DNA from: Acridotheres tristis
Lineage: Eukaryota > Chordata > Aves > Passeriformes > Sturnidae
Assembly: GCA_037013685.1 (NCBI GenBank)
Contig: CM072905.1
Span: forward strand, 10,072,991 to 10,136,990
Length of the DNA: 64,000 nucleotides
Direction of reading: 5' to 3'
The notes under the pieces are model-generated. The model searched no databases. It had not been told where the DNA came from and saw nothing but the letters and a program-made list of their open reading frames with translations. Position 1 is the first letter of the stretch; every line of letters starts with the position of its first letter. The position numbers and the translations under genes are program-made. Positions 33,741 through 44,953 of the stretch are shown in pieces.

Positions 33741-35633
33741 CTGTTTCACCACTAGTTATGTCATTCTCAGTGTACAGATGCCACTGTATGTTGTATTTCA
33801 AGCAAGTTTCAGTCTGCAGCCTCTGTGGTGGGGCTCTTCCAGAGCTTTGAAATGGAGGTATCAAGCTGTCCTTTTCTTCATGAGCAGCCCATGAAGAAAA
33901 AGCATCTTTAAAAACAAAATTATTTCAAATAAAGCCAGGAAGTTCAATGTGAGACAGAGTGGAAATCAGCAGATGTTGCAAACAAGATGCCCTTGGCCCA
34001 CTGGGACCTGCTGGGAGGTCTCTCCCTCAGATTTTCTCTTCAAAGGAAACCCTTTACATGGGAGAAGAAATCAGGAAGGGATGTTCAGATGAGGATGGGC
34101 ACAGTTCCTCAGACATCTCCATTTCCCTCCTTCATCTCTGAAAGAGGCCAAGATGCCAACTTCCCAAGCAAGCTAAGGCACCATGGCAGCTCTGGAATGC
34201 ATTTCTTATTATAATTCTAATCATGTCTTCTATTGCTCTATATTTTTGTAGCTATTTCTAATATCACAAATATTTGCATTGCCCGGGTTTCCTGAGATCC
34301 ACGTCACATTCTCAGCTGCCATCTGTTCGTGATGCCATCTCAGGGACTTTACTAGGTGGGAAACCAGATGCCCTTGGAGGATTGACACTGGATTGGGAGT
34401 CTCATGATGTAGGACTCATCTTTAGCCTATCCATCTGGATCTCATCCTCCTCACTGACACACAGCAGCAGCAGGAAAGGCTGTGGCAAGGGATGGGGCTT
34501 GACCCTGTCCCTCAAAGTTAGCCCTGCTCCAGGCTCTTGGCTGTGAGCCCTCTCTGCACTGAGATGGGTCAGCCCCTCTTGTGGAGAATCAGGAGTCCTC
34601 AGGGCCTTCCCTCTTATCAGGAGTGAGACACTTACAGGAAAGAGATGATTGAATCCCCTTCAGAGGTGATTTGACAGCAGAACTGGATCTCTCCTCTGTC
34701 TCCAGTAAAAACCCAACCACTGTGACCTGGCACTGCTCTGCTACAACCTCCACCCTCGAGTTTCCAAGATCTGGTGCTCAGCCAGCTCTGTCAAGGGATC
34801 CACCTCATCAGGTGGATGTGTCAGGGACATGGAATCACCTGCCTGAATGCCCCCACAACATTACTCAGGATACAAAGTCTGTCCTGAATCTTCCGGCAAG
34901 TGAAACCTGCCTCAGCAGATTTCAAACACAGGCAGGGTTTGCTGATCCCCTGAGCAGTGTTTGGGCTGTGGAAATGGGCAGTGCCCAGAGCCAGCCCAGA
35001 GTGCCAAGTGAAATGACACAGTGACTCAAGTGGGGAGTCACAGCCCCTCTGTCAGCCTCTCTGGGCAGCAGCTGCCCGGGACATCCCACGCTGGCAGAGG
35101 CAGCCCAGACCCACCTGCTCCTGTAGCTCCTGCTAAAGGGCAGCTTTCCTCTCTCCCTGCAGCCCTGGGAGGTTCAGCTGGCACGGGTTTGCACATGCTG
35201 TCCCCTGTGTGCAGGCAGCTTCATGCACAGGCAGCAGGGTGGGCTGGGGTAACCCAGAGATCAGGATCACAGTCCTGCTCCCCACATGTGTGAGTGCTGC
35301 TGCTGCCAGGCCACAGGAGTGAATGCACAAGGAGCTGCAAAGTGACCCTCACACAGCTGCACCCACGGTGGGGCTCAGGCAGCCAAGGGCTCTGTGCTTT
35401 CCTGCCCTCCTCACCCACCACTTCTCACCCAAAGCCTTGTTGCCTTAAACCTACCTCAAATTCTGAATTAGGAGATATCCAGCAGTGAAAGCTGGTGGCC
35501 AGGCCCTCTGTCCTGCTCTAGGAAGATGCTGAGATGGGTTTCTTGTCCCTAGGTATGATGCCTTGCATTTTAGCTTTTATGCTTTTCAGAATCTCTGCTG
35601 CTTTGTGTGTAACTCTGAAAATTCACATTAGGT
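33741..35633. other. Intergenic sequence, no gene recognised
   Basis: Unique sequence. Open frames of 60-117 codons show no support. Confidence 0.6.
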
Positions 35634-35959
35634 GTGAGTTCTCTTCACAGGGCAGTGACAAAACAATCCCTTCCCAGCTGGAGAATCAAGGACAACTGGG
35701 ACCCAAAAAGCAGAAACAACAGTGAGGGGAAGGGGGCAAACCAGGGGGTGAGACTTCGTGGCCTGGGGCTGTGGTTGAATAATTGACCCCAATGTGTAGA
35801 TGAACCAAAATTTATAAAAGTGTAAAACTTGTGACTGGGATTCATCTTGGATTTGATTTTGATGTAGCCCCAGCTGGTAGCCCCTAATGCCCAAGGTGAA
35901 TCCTTTCAATAAATTCCTATTTTATCCCTTTTGCTCTGTCTAGTCTCTGTTCCAGGTCA
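35634..35959 (+). mobile_element. Probable solo LTR of an endogenous retrovirus-like element
   Basis: The segment has LTR layout on the plus strand: a possible TGTGAG start, a TATA box TATAAAA at 35813-35819, then about 90 bases later AATAAA at 35908-35913, a T/C-rich stretch, and an ending ...CCAGGTCA. No internal viral genes lie alongside, so it would be a solo LTR. Boundaries are approximate because no clear target-site duplication was seen, and the family is unnamed here. The plus orientation points away from MYOCD. Confidence 0.55.
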
Positions 35960-36989
35960 GCCTTTCCAGGCAGCAGGTTCACTGTTGGAGGTGTTTGTGG
36001 CTCCCTTGCCAGCCCGTGTCTGTTCTGTCTCTGCATTCCCTGGCAGCCACTCTGCCCTTTGAGCTGAGCCTGTCCCGAGGATGTTCCACAGCCATTCCCA
36101 GGAACTCACACAGCACTTCCCTGGAAAGTCAGCATGCCTGAGGCTGGCACTGCTCTGCTTCCTTGCTCTGCATGGAGAGCAGCTCTGTGCCATGCCTGGT
36201 CCATCAGGACACCACTGCCAGGCAAGCAGGAGTTACCCCCAGTGTGAGCTCATGCAGAGGTGTCTGGCTCCCTGTTCTCCCTGCAAGGACCCAGAGGGCT
36301 GCAGCAGGGACCAGCTGCTGCTCCCTGAAGGCCTCTGAGAGACAGACTGGAATGTTTCCAAATGAAGATGATGGGTAGTGAGAAGAGCAGGGCACCTGGC
36401 ACACACTTTGCTGCCCCATGGCTTCACCTTCCACCCATTTTTGCTCCCTGCAGCTGATGAGGAGGATGAGGTGGGGCACTCAGCTCACTGCAGGTGCTGG
36501 TGCAGCCAGCATTGCATTCCTCCTGTGTGCTGTGCACCCTGGGCCCAGCCAAGGGCTGCACATGTAGAAATCTGACAGTCACGACTGTGAATGCTTTACT
36601 AAATTCATGATTTCCACCTGTGCTTGGCAGCCCAGGGGATAGAGCTGTAGAGGCAGGGGACTTGGGCAGTCTGTGACAGTACAGTGACATGAGCTGTCAT
36701 GGCAGCAGCTCCAGCACAAAGCTCACAGCCACGCTTCACCCATGGGGAGATGTGCAGAAGAGATCTCAAAGCTCATAAATAAAGCAGGTCAGATTTTGGA
36801 GAATGCTTCACCCCCTGGTGCTGAGAGCAGTTGCTCAGCACCCCCCGGAGCCAGTCACACAGTAAAGAGAGGAGCTTTGCCAAGATGTGTGCTCAGCATG
36901 GCTTGGTGTCCAGCTAGCTGGGATTTCTGGGAGTGCTTAGGTTCCTGGTGAGCACGTGCACGGCTGCTCCTCGCTGGGGCAAGTGTTTG
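35960..36989. other. Intergenic sequence, no gene recognised
   Basis: Nothing supported. Confidence 0.6.
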
Positions 36990-37200
36990 CAAGGCAGAAA
37001 CATGCAAATCCAATCCCAAGTGAATATTCATCTGAAAAGCCTAACCAGAGTGTATTTTTGGGTGTCCTGTTTAAAAGCCATCCAGCCGGGGAACAGAAAC
37101 AATGGCAGATGATTTAAGCTATCAGTCACACGATGTGAACACGAGCAAACAGCCAAGTCGAGGGATCGTGGTTTCAGCTCTTTGCTCGTGAACAAGGGCA
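36990..37200. promoter_or_regulatory. Candidate conserved noncoding element
   Basis: Non-repetitive sequence about 20 kb upstream of MYOCD, with an octamer ATGCAAAT (about 37003), a SOX-type AACAATGG (about 37099), TAAT/ATTCAT cores and CpGs unusual for the surroundings. A regulatory role is inference. Confidence 0.25.
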
Positions 37201-39416
37201 CATTGGCAGAGCTCTGGGGAGCAGCTTGATTCCTGGCTGTGGGGTCTCTGAGCTCCCCCTTGCCAAGTGCTTGTGTGAGGAGGCTTGCTGGGTCTCACCA
37301 GGACAGGGGGGTTAAAAGCTCCTCAGCATGAGAGAAGCTGTCACTACCCTGCACTGATGTGTCACAAGCACATCCTTCTTCCCTTCTGCTCACATCTCGG
37401 CAGGCTCCTGCCTCTTCTCTGCTCCAGATGTGTGATAAGGAGCATTTACTGAGTTCCCATGTGGCTTGTGCTTGTCTCTCCCTCTACCCATTACTGAGCC
37501 TGTCACTGAGCCCTCTGCACAGCCTCTTCTCCTCACCTGGAAGTGAAGCTCAGATTCCTGGGGCTGTGCATAGCTGGGCTGCCCAGGGGATGCCCAGGAT
37601 GAGCAGCTGCAGGAGCTGCATGTGACACACTCTGTGTGCCCTGAGAAGGACCATTGTGTCACTCTGTGGTACAGAAATTGGTTTGGGGTAACCTCTGAGA
37701 GACCATTGGCTGCTTTTGAGGCACGGAGAGCTGGAATGTGAGGATTTAACAAAGTCTGTCCCTCTGGCTGCACACAGCCTCTTCTCAGCCCCCAAGAACT
37801 CCTGGACTGGAAAAAACTGGACTTCAGTGTGTGCTGGGAGACGAAACACTGAGCAAAACAAACACACCATTTCAGAGGAAGGGCTGATAAGCAGAGCCTT
37901 TGCTTCAGCTGTCCTCAGCTCCGTGGCCCTGGTAATCCCCTGTGCCCAGATGAGCCAGGGCTGCTTCTGCAAATAAAGGATCACAGAGCTGGACCTGCCC
38001 CTGCACACAGCAATATGTTCTGATTCTCCAGGCAGTTGTCTCCATTGTGAAGGGATTTGATTAACCTCCACTGTTTGTAGGAAAGGCTGGTCCTGTATCT
38101 CACTTCTAACCTTCAGACTGTATTTCCTCATTTTCAGATTCAATTCATAACAACCAGTTTATACTCATCTGTTCTTCTGCCAGCAAAGATCTTTAGCTCA
38201 AAGAGTCAAGAACAGATCTTCTTAATCCCTGGAATTTACCCCAGACTTATGTCCAGAGAGCAATGAATGTGTCTCTCTTGAAGCAGGCAAGCAGATCTGC
38301 ATGCACTTTTCCAGGTCTGCTCTCTCCAGAGCTCCTGCCATCAGTTTCTCCCTGTCATTCATGCAGGAGCCATCCTGAGATATCCTGGCATTGCATATTC
38401 CCCTTTCACTGTGACTTCAGTGGGTTAGACCTCTCTCATGATAAACTCATGCTCTCCAGTCTTCCCCATGGTTCCCAGCTGCTGAACTGCCAGTCTGGAG
38501 CAGGAGCCCACTTCTCGAGGGCTTGATTCATGCTGGGATGTCACAGCCAATTCCCAGCACTCCAAAATCAGTTAAAACTAAGATGCAATCCCATTCATCT
38601 AATCAGGAGTGTTATTTCTGCCAAGGTCTCTCCTTTGTGGCCAACATCATCACCACAGCAGCACCAGTAGTGCTCCCAGGACCCAATGTTTTGTAAATTG
38701 TATTAATTATTGCTATATTGCATGGGGCAATGTCTTACAGGGCATTCAGAGCTCCAAGAAGAAGCTGAGGTCCAAATGCTGCTCTAAGGGTGCTCCCCAA
38801 TGTGATGTGCTGCTGAACCCATGCAGTGCATAGCTGGGAGACTGTCACTGGTGTATTTTATATGGTGCTTGTTCTGTCAAGAAAAAAAACAACCCAGAAT
38901 TACTTGGTCTAGCAAATTTAGTTTCCATTCTCTGCAGGCCCCAAAATTTCCTAAGACTGGAAAAATCGAAACCACAATGTTCTCTGACAATAATGCAGAG
39001 AACTCACCACCTGAGGAGTCAAACCCCCAGTCACTGGCTGTTAATACACTGCAGCAGACATGAGGTTTGGCATAAACCAGAGGCTTTAGCAGGAAAGTGG
39101 CAGAGAACTTGTGGGAAAACTAGGCAGGGAAAGGGAGCCAGAAGGCTGCAAAAGGCCAATTGCTGCTCCTGGAGGGCTACAGGTAGTGCAAACTCAGAGC
39201 CTGTGAACTGATTTTCCTCCTTTGGCCCCAGAAGATCTCTGTTATTTATCACTTCTAAAGTATCCCAGAAAATCCTGAACAAACCTCCTGCTCTATTTTG
39301 TCCCTTTCACTTTCCCTGAGTGCTTCTGGGGTGGAGATGAGGTGCTGAGGCTCTCAGAGGTGGTGGGGCTGAGCTTGTCCTGGGGGAGGTTGGGGGGCTG
39401 GACCCACTGGTTGACA
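37201..39416. other. Intergenic sequence, no gene recognised
   Basis: A 197-codon minus-strand open frame (37550-38143) lacks a recognisable domain and splice context. I treat it as chance. Confidence 0.6.
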
Positions 39417-40347
39417 GACACATGATGGGCACATGATGGGACACATGATGGGACACATGATGGGATACATGATGGGCACATGATGGGCACATGATGGGCA
39501 CATGATGGGGCACATGATGGGACACATGATGGGACACATGATGGGATACATGATGGGCACATGATGGGCACATGATGGGCACATGATGGGACACATGATG
39601 GGACACATGATGGGCACATGATGGGACACATGATGGGATACATGATGGGCACATGATGGGACACATGATGGGATACATGATGGGATACATGATGGGATAC
39701 ATGATGGGGCACATGATGGGATACATGATGGGATACATGATGGGATACATGATGGGATACATGATGGGGCACATGATGGGATACATGATGGGATACATGA
39801 TGGGCACATGATGGGCACATGATGGGCACATGATGGGCACATGATGGGATACATGATGGGGTACATGATGGGATACATGATGGGATACATGATGGGATAC
39901 ATGATGGGATACATGATGGGCACATGATGGGACACATGATGGGATACATGATGGGATACATGATGGGATACATGATGGGGCACATGATGGGATACATGAT
40001 GGGATACATGATGGGCACATGATGGGCACATGATGGGCACATGATGGGATACATGATGGGATACATGATGGGATACATGATGGGCACATGATGGGATACA
40101 TGATGGGATACATGATGGGATACATGATGGGCACATGATGGGATACATGATGGGATACATGATGGGATACATGATGGGATACATGATGGGATACATGATG
40201 GGATACATGATGGGGCACATGATGGGATACATGATGGGGCACATGATGGGATACATGATGGGGCACATGATGGGATACATGATGGGATACATGATGGGAT
40301 ACATGATGGGATACATGATGGGATACATGATGGGATACATGGTGGAC
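39417..40347. repeat. Minisatellite of mixed 11- and 12-base units (ACATGATGGGAT type), about 78 copies
   Basis: About 930 bases of ACATGATGGG followed by AT, AC, GC or C. Units of 12 bases keep frame and 11-base units shift it. The left part mixes both lengths; the right end (from about 40140) is almost purely 12-base and therefore reads MMGYMMGY on the plus strand. The three minus frames stay open for about 320-350 codons by cycling IPSC, YPIM and HVSH. These are repeat artefacts. Confidence 0.97.
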
Positions 40348-41717
40348 GACACACAGAGTGCTGCTGGGGGAATCAGGCGTTCCCTGGAGCTGGGATCAGA
40401 TTCCAACCACGTCCCTGCCAGCCTGCAGGTCCCTGTGGGGCTGGAGGGAGGCTGGGAAGGTGAGCACAGGTCCAGTCAGTGCCAGAGTCTCCCTGACCCC
40501 AGCAGCACTGAGAGAGCTCTGCCTTGGTACCCAGTGAGCTGCAAGGACCCTCCGGGCTCTGCCAGGTGCAGTGTGTGCTGGTGCAGCCCGATGGGGCAGT
40601 GACCTCTCCTTAGTGCCCTGTTCTGGGCAGCCTGCCCTGGCTGAGAGCTGCTGGGCTGGCTCCGGGAGCAGCTGGCACCCTGGCACCTCTTCCCTCCGGG
40701 ACTCGGGCACAGCTGCCTCCAGCTCCGTGCCTGGGTCTGCTGCTGGGGGATGCCTTCACCGTGTCCGTGATGCCACAGCGAGCCAGAGCACAGCTGGGGA
40801 GCAGAGCTCGGCTCGGGGAGGCTGTTCCTGCCGGAGCCAGGCTGGCATCTCCCTCTGGAGGCTGCTCCCGGGTGTCTGCGCTCCCGGAGCCATCGCTCCG
40901 CTCCCCTGCGCTCACTGCCCGCATCGGCACAGGCGATCACCGCCCCAGGGCAGGAAGTGAGCAGAGTAAAGCAGATAAAATCAGCGAGAGTGGAGACTTA
41001 ACAATGACTCAGGTGAAGGTGAAGCCGGTCTGGAGCCAGCTGCGTGTGTGGGGTTTGGATGGGGGCTTCTCCCTTCCTGAGAGCACATGCCATTGTGAGT
41101 GCACGCACAGCCCTTGCTGGGAAGGGCCCTTTTGCAGCTCATTCAACTGCACCAGTGCCAGGACTCGGAGGGGGGCTCGGGAGCCTTCCCCCTCACTGCC
41201 TCAAAACCCAGAGAAAATATTCCTGACTGTTGCAGCATGAAATCCCAGAGCTGCCTGCCGTGAATCCTCAAGAGAGTAAACACGATGGCATGGGCACATG
41301 TGGGGCTTGATGAGAAAAGGCAGGGACTCCGTTTCCACTTTTGTTGCTCCCTTTACAAATAAAGAATGAAACACAGATCAGATAAATTAAAGCCTTGCTT
41401 TTGCCCCTTTGGAGAGCCCAGGAAACTTTGGCAGCTCCGTGTGCTGAGAGCACGTGCAGCTAAAGCCAGATGAACAGGAAAAACTGACCCAGCATCTTCA
41501 AAGGATTAAGGCAGCAGGAGTGAGCTATACACCATGTAAGGCTCTGACAGGGGGAAGCAGAGCTTTTTAATGAATCACTGCATGGTCTGCTCTCATATGC
41601 CTTTCCCTGTGGGATGAGGCACTGTGATAAGCATTCCCTGACCTGCCTTGGACACTATAACAGCATTTCATCATTCCCCTCCCCACGCTGCAGACAAGCA
41701 GGACAGAGACACAAAAG
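40348..41717. other. Intergenic sequence with a CpG-rich patch (about 40680-40960)
   Basis: After the minisatellite the DNA turns GC-rich with many CpGs, then passes into a short stretch with GATA-like AGATAAAA (about 40973) and AP-1-like TGACTCA (41004-41010). It might be a regulatory element, but nothing shows a transcript. Open frames of 100-159 codons overlap on both strands and reflect GC content. Confidence 0.45.
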
Positions 41718-41903
41718 ATGACAAACGAAGCTCACATCCTCCTCTTGGCCTGTTTCATCTTCCTTTCCACCAGTAAAGCTGATCCCTCCCTGCCCTTTGC
41801 AAGGGCATCTCCTCCTGGGCAGCCTTTGCAACCTCTCATCCCTGGTCACAGAGAGGGAAGAAGTGACCCTGGCTTGCCAAGCCTGAGATCCCAGATCCTA
41901 TAG
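41718..41903 (+). CDS. Weak candidate: small ORF or first exon with signal-peptide-like start
   Basis: The reading frame starts MTNEAHILLLACFIFLSTSK, a short polar start followed by a hydrophobic core ending in small residues, as in a secretion signal. The start context has A at -3. The frame runs on unspliced to 61 residues. Alternatively a GTAAAG donor within STSK (CCACCA, then GTAAAG) would make it a first exon. I recognise no family, and no matching downstream exon was found. It may be chance. Confidence 0.2.
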   Translation: MTNEAHILLLACFIFLSTSKADPSLPFARASPPGQPLQPLIPGHREGRSDPGLPSLRSQIL

Positions 41904-42714
41904 GCCTGAAAGATTTAAGTGATGCTGGAAGACCCGTGTCTTCACGAAAAGGGGTTTAAAAGCAATCAGGGAATTGAATACAGAGGAGATCTTGTCAACT
42001 TTCTGGTTCCATTAGCACTGTCAAGAACACTAAGAATATAGACATTACATGGTTTGAAAATGTTTCCAAGAGTTCTGTGTATTATTATGTTATCTCTGAT
42101 CTAAACCCCTGTTAGGGATTTCATGGTCTTAGCCTGTGTTTGAGATTCAGCACATTAATCAGTGAGATCTCTCTGAGATGTGTCAACAAATTCAGCCCGC
42201 TGTTCTGCGTTAGCTGCTCCGAGTAAATGAGCACCGTGTTTAGGAGCAGCTTGAACCTGCAGGGGCTGAGTCACCGTGCAGGACCTCACGGATGAAGGAG
42301 ATGTACCAGAGCACCTTTTCAGTGGAAATTGCAAAGGAACAGACCAGGGACACAATCCTTTCTGTCCACTCTGGCTGCTTCCCTCTTCAAAGTGCTCCTG
42401 AGATGTGGAGTTTCAGAAAAGGGCAGCTAAGTGTTAAGAACTTGTGTAAATGGAGCATTTGAATGGGTCTATAACCCATGGAGGATGAATGCTCCATATG
42501 TAACCAAGAGACCAAGCAAGACCAGCCCTGAGTGCTCTCTGTAAGTGGAGGTCTGTGTCCTGTCTGCTGTGTCCTCCACATGGGATGAGGTGGGAATCTG
42601 GCAGAAGGGCAGTGGCACCTGGGAGAAGGGAGTGACAGGTTTCTACAGCCCAGTGTTCTCAGTCACAAAGCAAATAGAGGTGTAGCCATGCAGCCAGCAG
42701 AAAGGAGGATGGAG
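41904..42714. other. Intergenic sequence, no gene recognised
   Basis: Nothing supported. Confidence 0.6.
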
Positions 42715-43006
42715 AATCATGGAATCACAGCATCACAGAAAGGCCTGATTTGAAAAGGACTTTAAAGATCATCCACTTCCATCTCCCGCTAGGTGAAGTT
42801 GTTCCAAGACTGTCCAACCTGGCCTTGAGCACTTCCAGGGATCCAGAGGCAGCCACAGCTTCTCTGGGTAACCTGTGCCAGGACCTCACCAGCCTCACAA
42901 TCAGCACTTTGTTCTTAATACCTAATCTAAGTCTACTTTCAAACAGTGTGAAGCCATTCCCCCTTGTCCTGTCCCTCTCCATCCTCCTGTAGGCTCCCTG
43001 CATGAC
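42715..43006 (-). mobile_element. CR1 LINE 3' fragment with readable ORF2 C-terminus
   Basis: The plus strand starts with the reversed CR1 tail (ATGGAATCACAGCATCACAG). On the minus strand it reads RTRGNGFTLFESRLRLGIKN, then HRLPREAV and LEVLKARLD, the conserved end of CR1 ORF2. It stays open for about 92 codons but lacks everything upstream, so it is a dead 5'-truncated copy. Confidence 0.93.
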
Positions 43007-44447
43007 AGAAGGTTGTGAACTCTTTGTTCATCCATAGCTTGTGCTTCCTGCAGCTCGGCCCACAGCAGGGACCATGAAGAGTTGGAGACACGGAATTTCC
43101 ATCATCCCCAAGAACTCAGAGCCCCTGGGGCCCATGTGTGTGAAGCCCAGAACATGAAGGAAGAACCATGGCAGCAGGGCTATGCTGGTGAGAGCTGGGT
43201 GTGAGCCCCAGGGGTCCCTGGGCACAGCCTGTGTCCCGTGGCAGTGGCTGAGCTCAGGGTGTCAATGTTTGCGTGAGAGCCTTGGCACTGAGTGCTGCAC
43301 ATGTGTGCTGCTGCTTGTGCAAACGTGCAAGGCAGACATCCTGCATTTCCACGTGCCCTGCCCTGAGATTTCATTTCCTCCCTAATGCATCCCATGCCTG
43401 GGAGTCAGCTAGCAGCACGGTTTGGTGCCGTACCCCGATGCACATCAGAAATTCAGTCCAGAATTATTCTCTCTGTTGACCAACATTTCTGAGACAATAG
43501 AAGGATGAAATTAATTGCAGAACTCATGTTTTTAGAAGTAAATGCAATTAAGCAAAATGTTCTCTGCCAAAATCTGATCTAGTAAGAGTAAGAGTGAAAG
43601 GGAAAATAAAGAGAATGTTACTGGAAACACTACTTTGCAACACTGCATTTCCCAGCAAAGATAACCTTGGGTACAAGCTCTGATCAAATCCACATTGTCT
43701 TAACGAGGTACCACTGCACTAATCAGCTGTTTATAAGGGCTGGAACAATCCTCAGCAGCAGACCCGGGTAAAGCACCCCTGGAACAGCACTGTCACTCAG
43801 GACCCTGTCACTGACTCACGTGCTCTGCAGAGCCCTGCACCTCTTCACTGGCTGTAGCACCAGGAAAGATTTACATTAACACATTACCTGGCTGTTGGGG
43901 ATGCCCACCACAGGGTGTGCAAGCTCTGTTACCCAGAGACTGCCTTTAAGCAGCTTTTTGCCATGATAACATCATCCACAGTGCTGGTACAGACCAGCCT
44001 GTGCATCCTCCAGACAGTAACAGGATTGGATTTCTTACAAGTTAGTATAATCAATTAACACAACAGTCCTTTGGGTGTAAAGAGATCTTTGTAGTTGACT
44101 TGATCCTCTGGTTTTGTTACGTCCTTCTCAAAGGTTTTTTGATTAATTTTTATGCTTCATCTGGTCATGGCTGGTGGTGCTGGGGGCCTCTTGCACTTGA
44201 CATTATTAAAACTCAAGGGGTAAAATGATGCCAGTGTTTCCTCTTGTTCCTGGGAGCTCGTAGGACTGGCACTGACCCAGTGCAGAGATAGTCTGTGAAC
44301 CACAGACTGGATGCTCTGCCTCCCTCTCCTTTGGGATGGAGCATGCCATGGTCCCTTGTCATTGTCATGGGAAAGCTTCTCTGTTGTCACCCACCTAGCG
44401 AGGGCCTCCAGAGAGGAGGAGCTGCAGCCCAGCAGAGTGACCACACC
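43007..44447. other. Intergenic sequence, no gene recognised
   Basis: Nothing supported. Confidence 0.6.
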
Positions 44448-44448
44448 T

Positions 44449-44513
<65 letters not shown>
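44448..44513. repeat. (CAGGGA)n hexanucleotide repeat, about 11 units
   Basis: A perfect run of GGGACA units on the plus strand. GGG every six bases with three-base loops is a classic G-quadruplex pattern. Confidence 0.97.
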
Positions 44514-44739
44514 TCACCCCAGGCTGGCGTTGAGAGCAGGGCTGGCTGCTGGCTGGGGCTGGCCCTGCATGGATCCAGACTCCTGGACAGCTCAAGAACG
44601 AGCTGTGCTAAGCTCAGCTCCAAGGCTTAGGGCTTTTGAAAACATGAAAGACAGCTCGAGCAGTGTCCAAACTGCCTAGCTCCACCTCATTTGGGAAAAA
44701 GTGAGAAGAGGGGGATATCCGAAATAATGAGTTTTCTGA

Positions 44740-44953
44740 ATATTTATTCAAAACATGACAACAGATAAACTCCAATCATATGTTGCATTCAAATATTGGG
44801 ATACTTATTCCAAATATGGTCCTGTTGCAATTGTATGATAAACATGAAAGCGAGAGTGCAGTTATTTATGTCCTGCCTTCAGCTCCTCAATAGCATGTTT
44901 AAGTTTAGGGTATTTATGCTCTTTCATCCAGCTGTCTGACTTTATCAAGTCCT
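44740..44953 (-). CDS. Candidate terminal exon of an unrecognised gene (coding part 44862-44953)
   Basis: On the minus strand a possible acceptor (CTCACAAGTTGTAG) precedes a frame reading DLIKSDSWMKEHKYPKLK and ending IEELKAGHK, then a stop at 44862-44864. A poly(A) signal AATAAA lies about 115 bases on (44743-44748), giving a compact 3' UTR. The Lys/Glu-rich composition looks coding rather than random. The phase fits the exon-like ORF at 59713-59865. I recognise no family. The frame is also open upstream of the acceptor as far as 45170, so the left exon edge is uncertain. Confidence 0.3.

Noticed and set aside
37550..38143. 197-codon minus-strand open frame
   Set aside because: No start context, domain or splice support; overlapping frames on both strands.
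39417..40347. CRISPR-like array
   Set aside because: Units are contiguous with no unique spacers, and the DNA is from a vertebrate.
39293..40406. Minus-strand frames of 319-353 codons rich in Cys, His or Met repeats
   Set aside because: The three frames arise from one 11/12-base minisatellite and give different repeats by frame alone.
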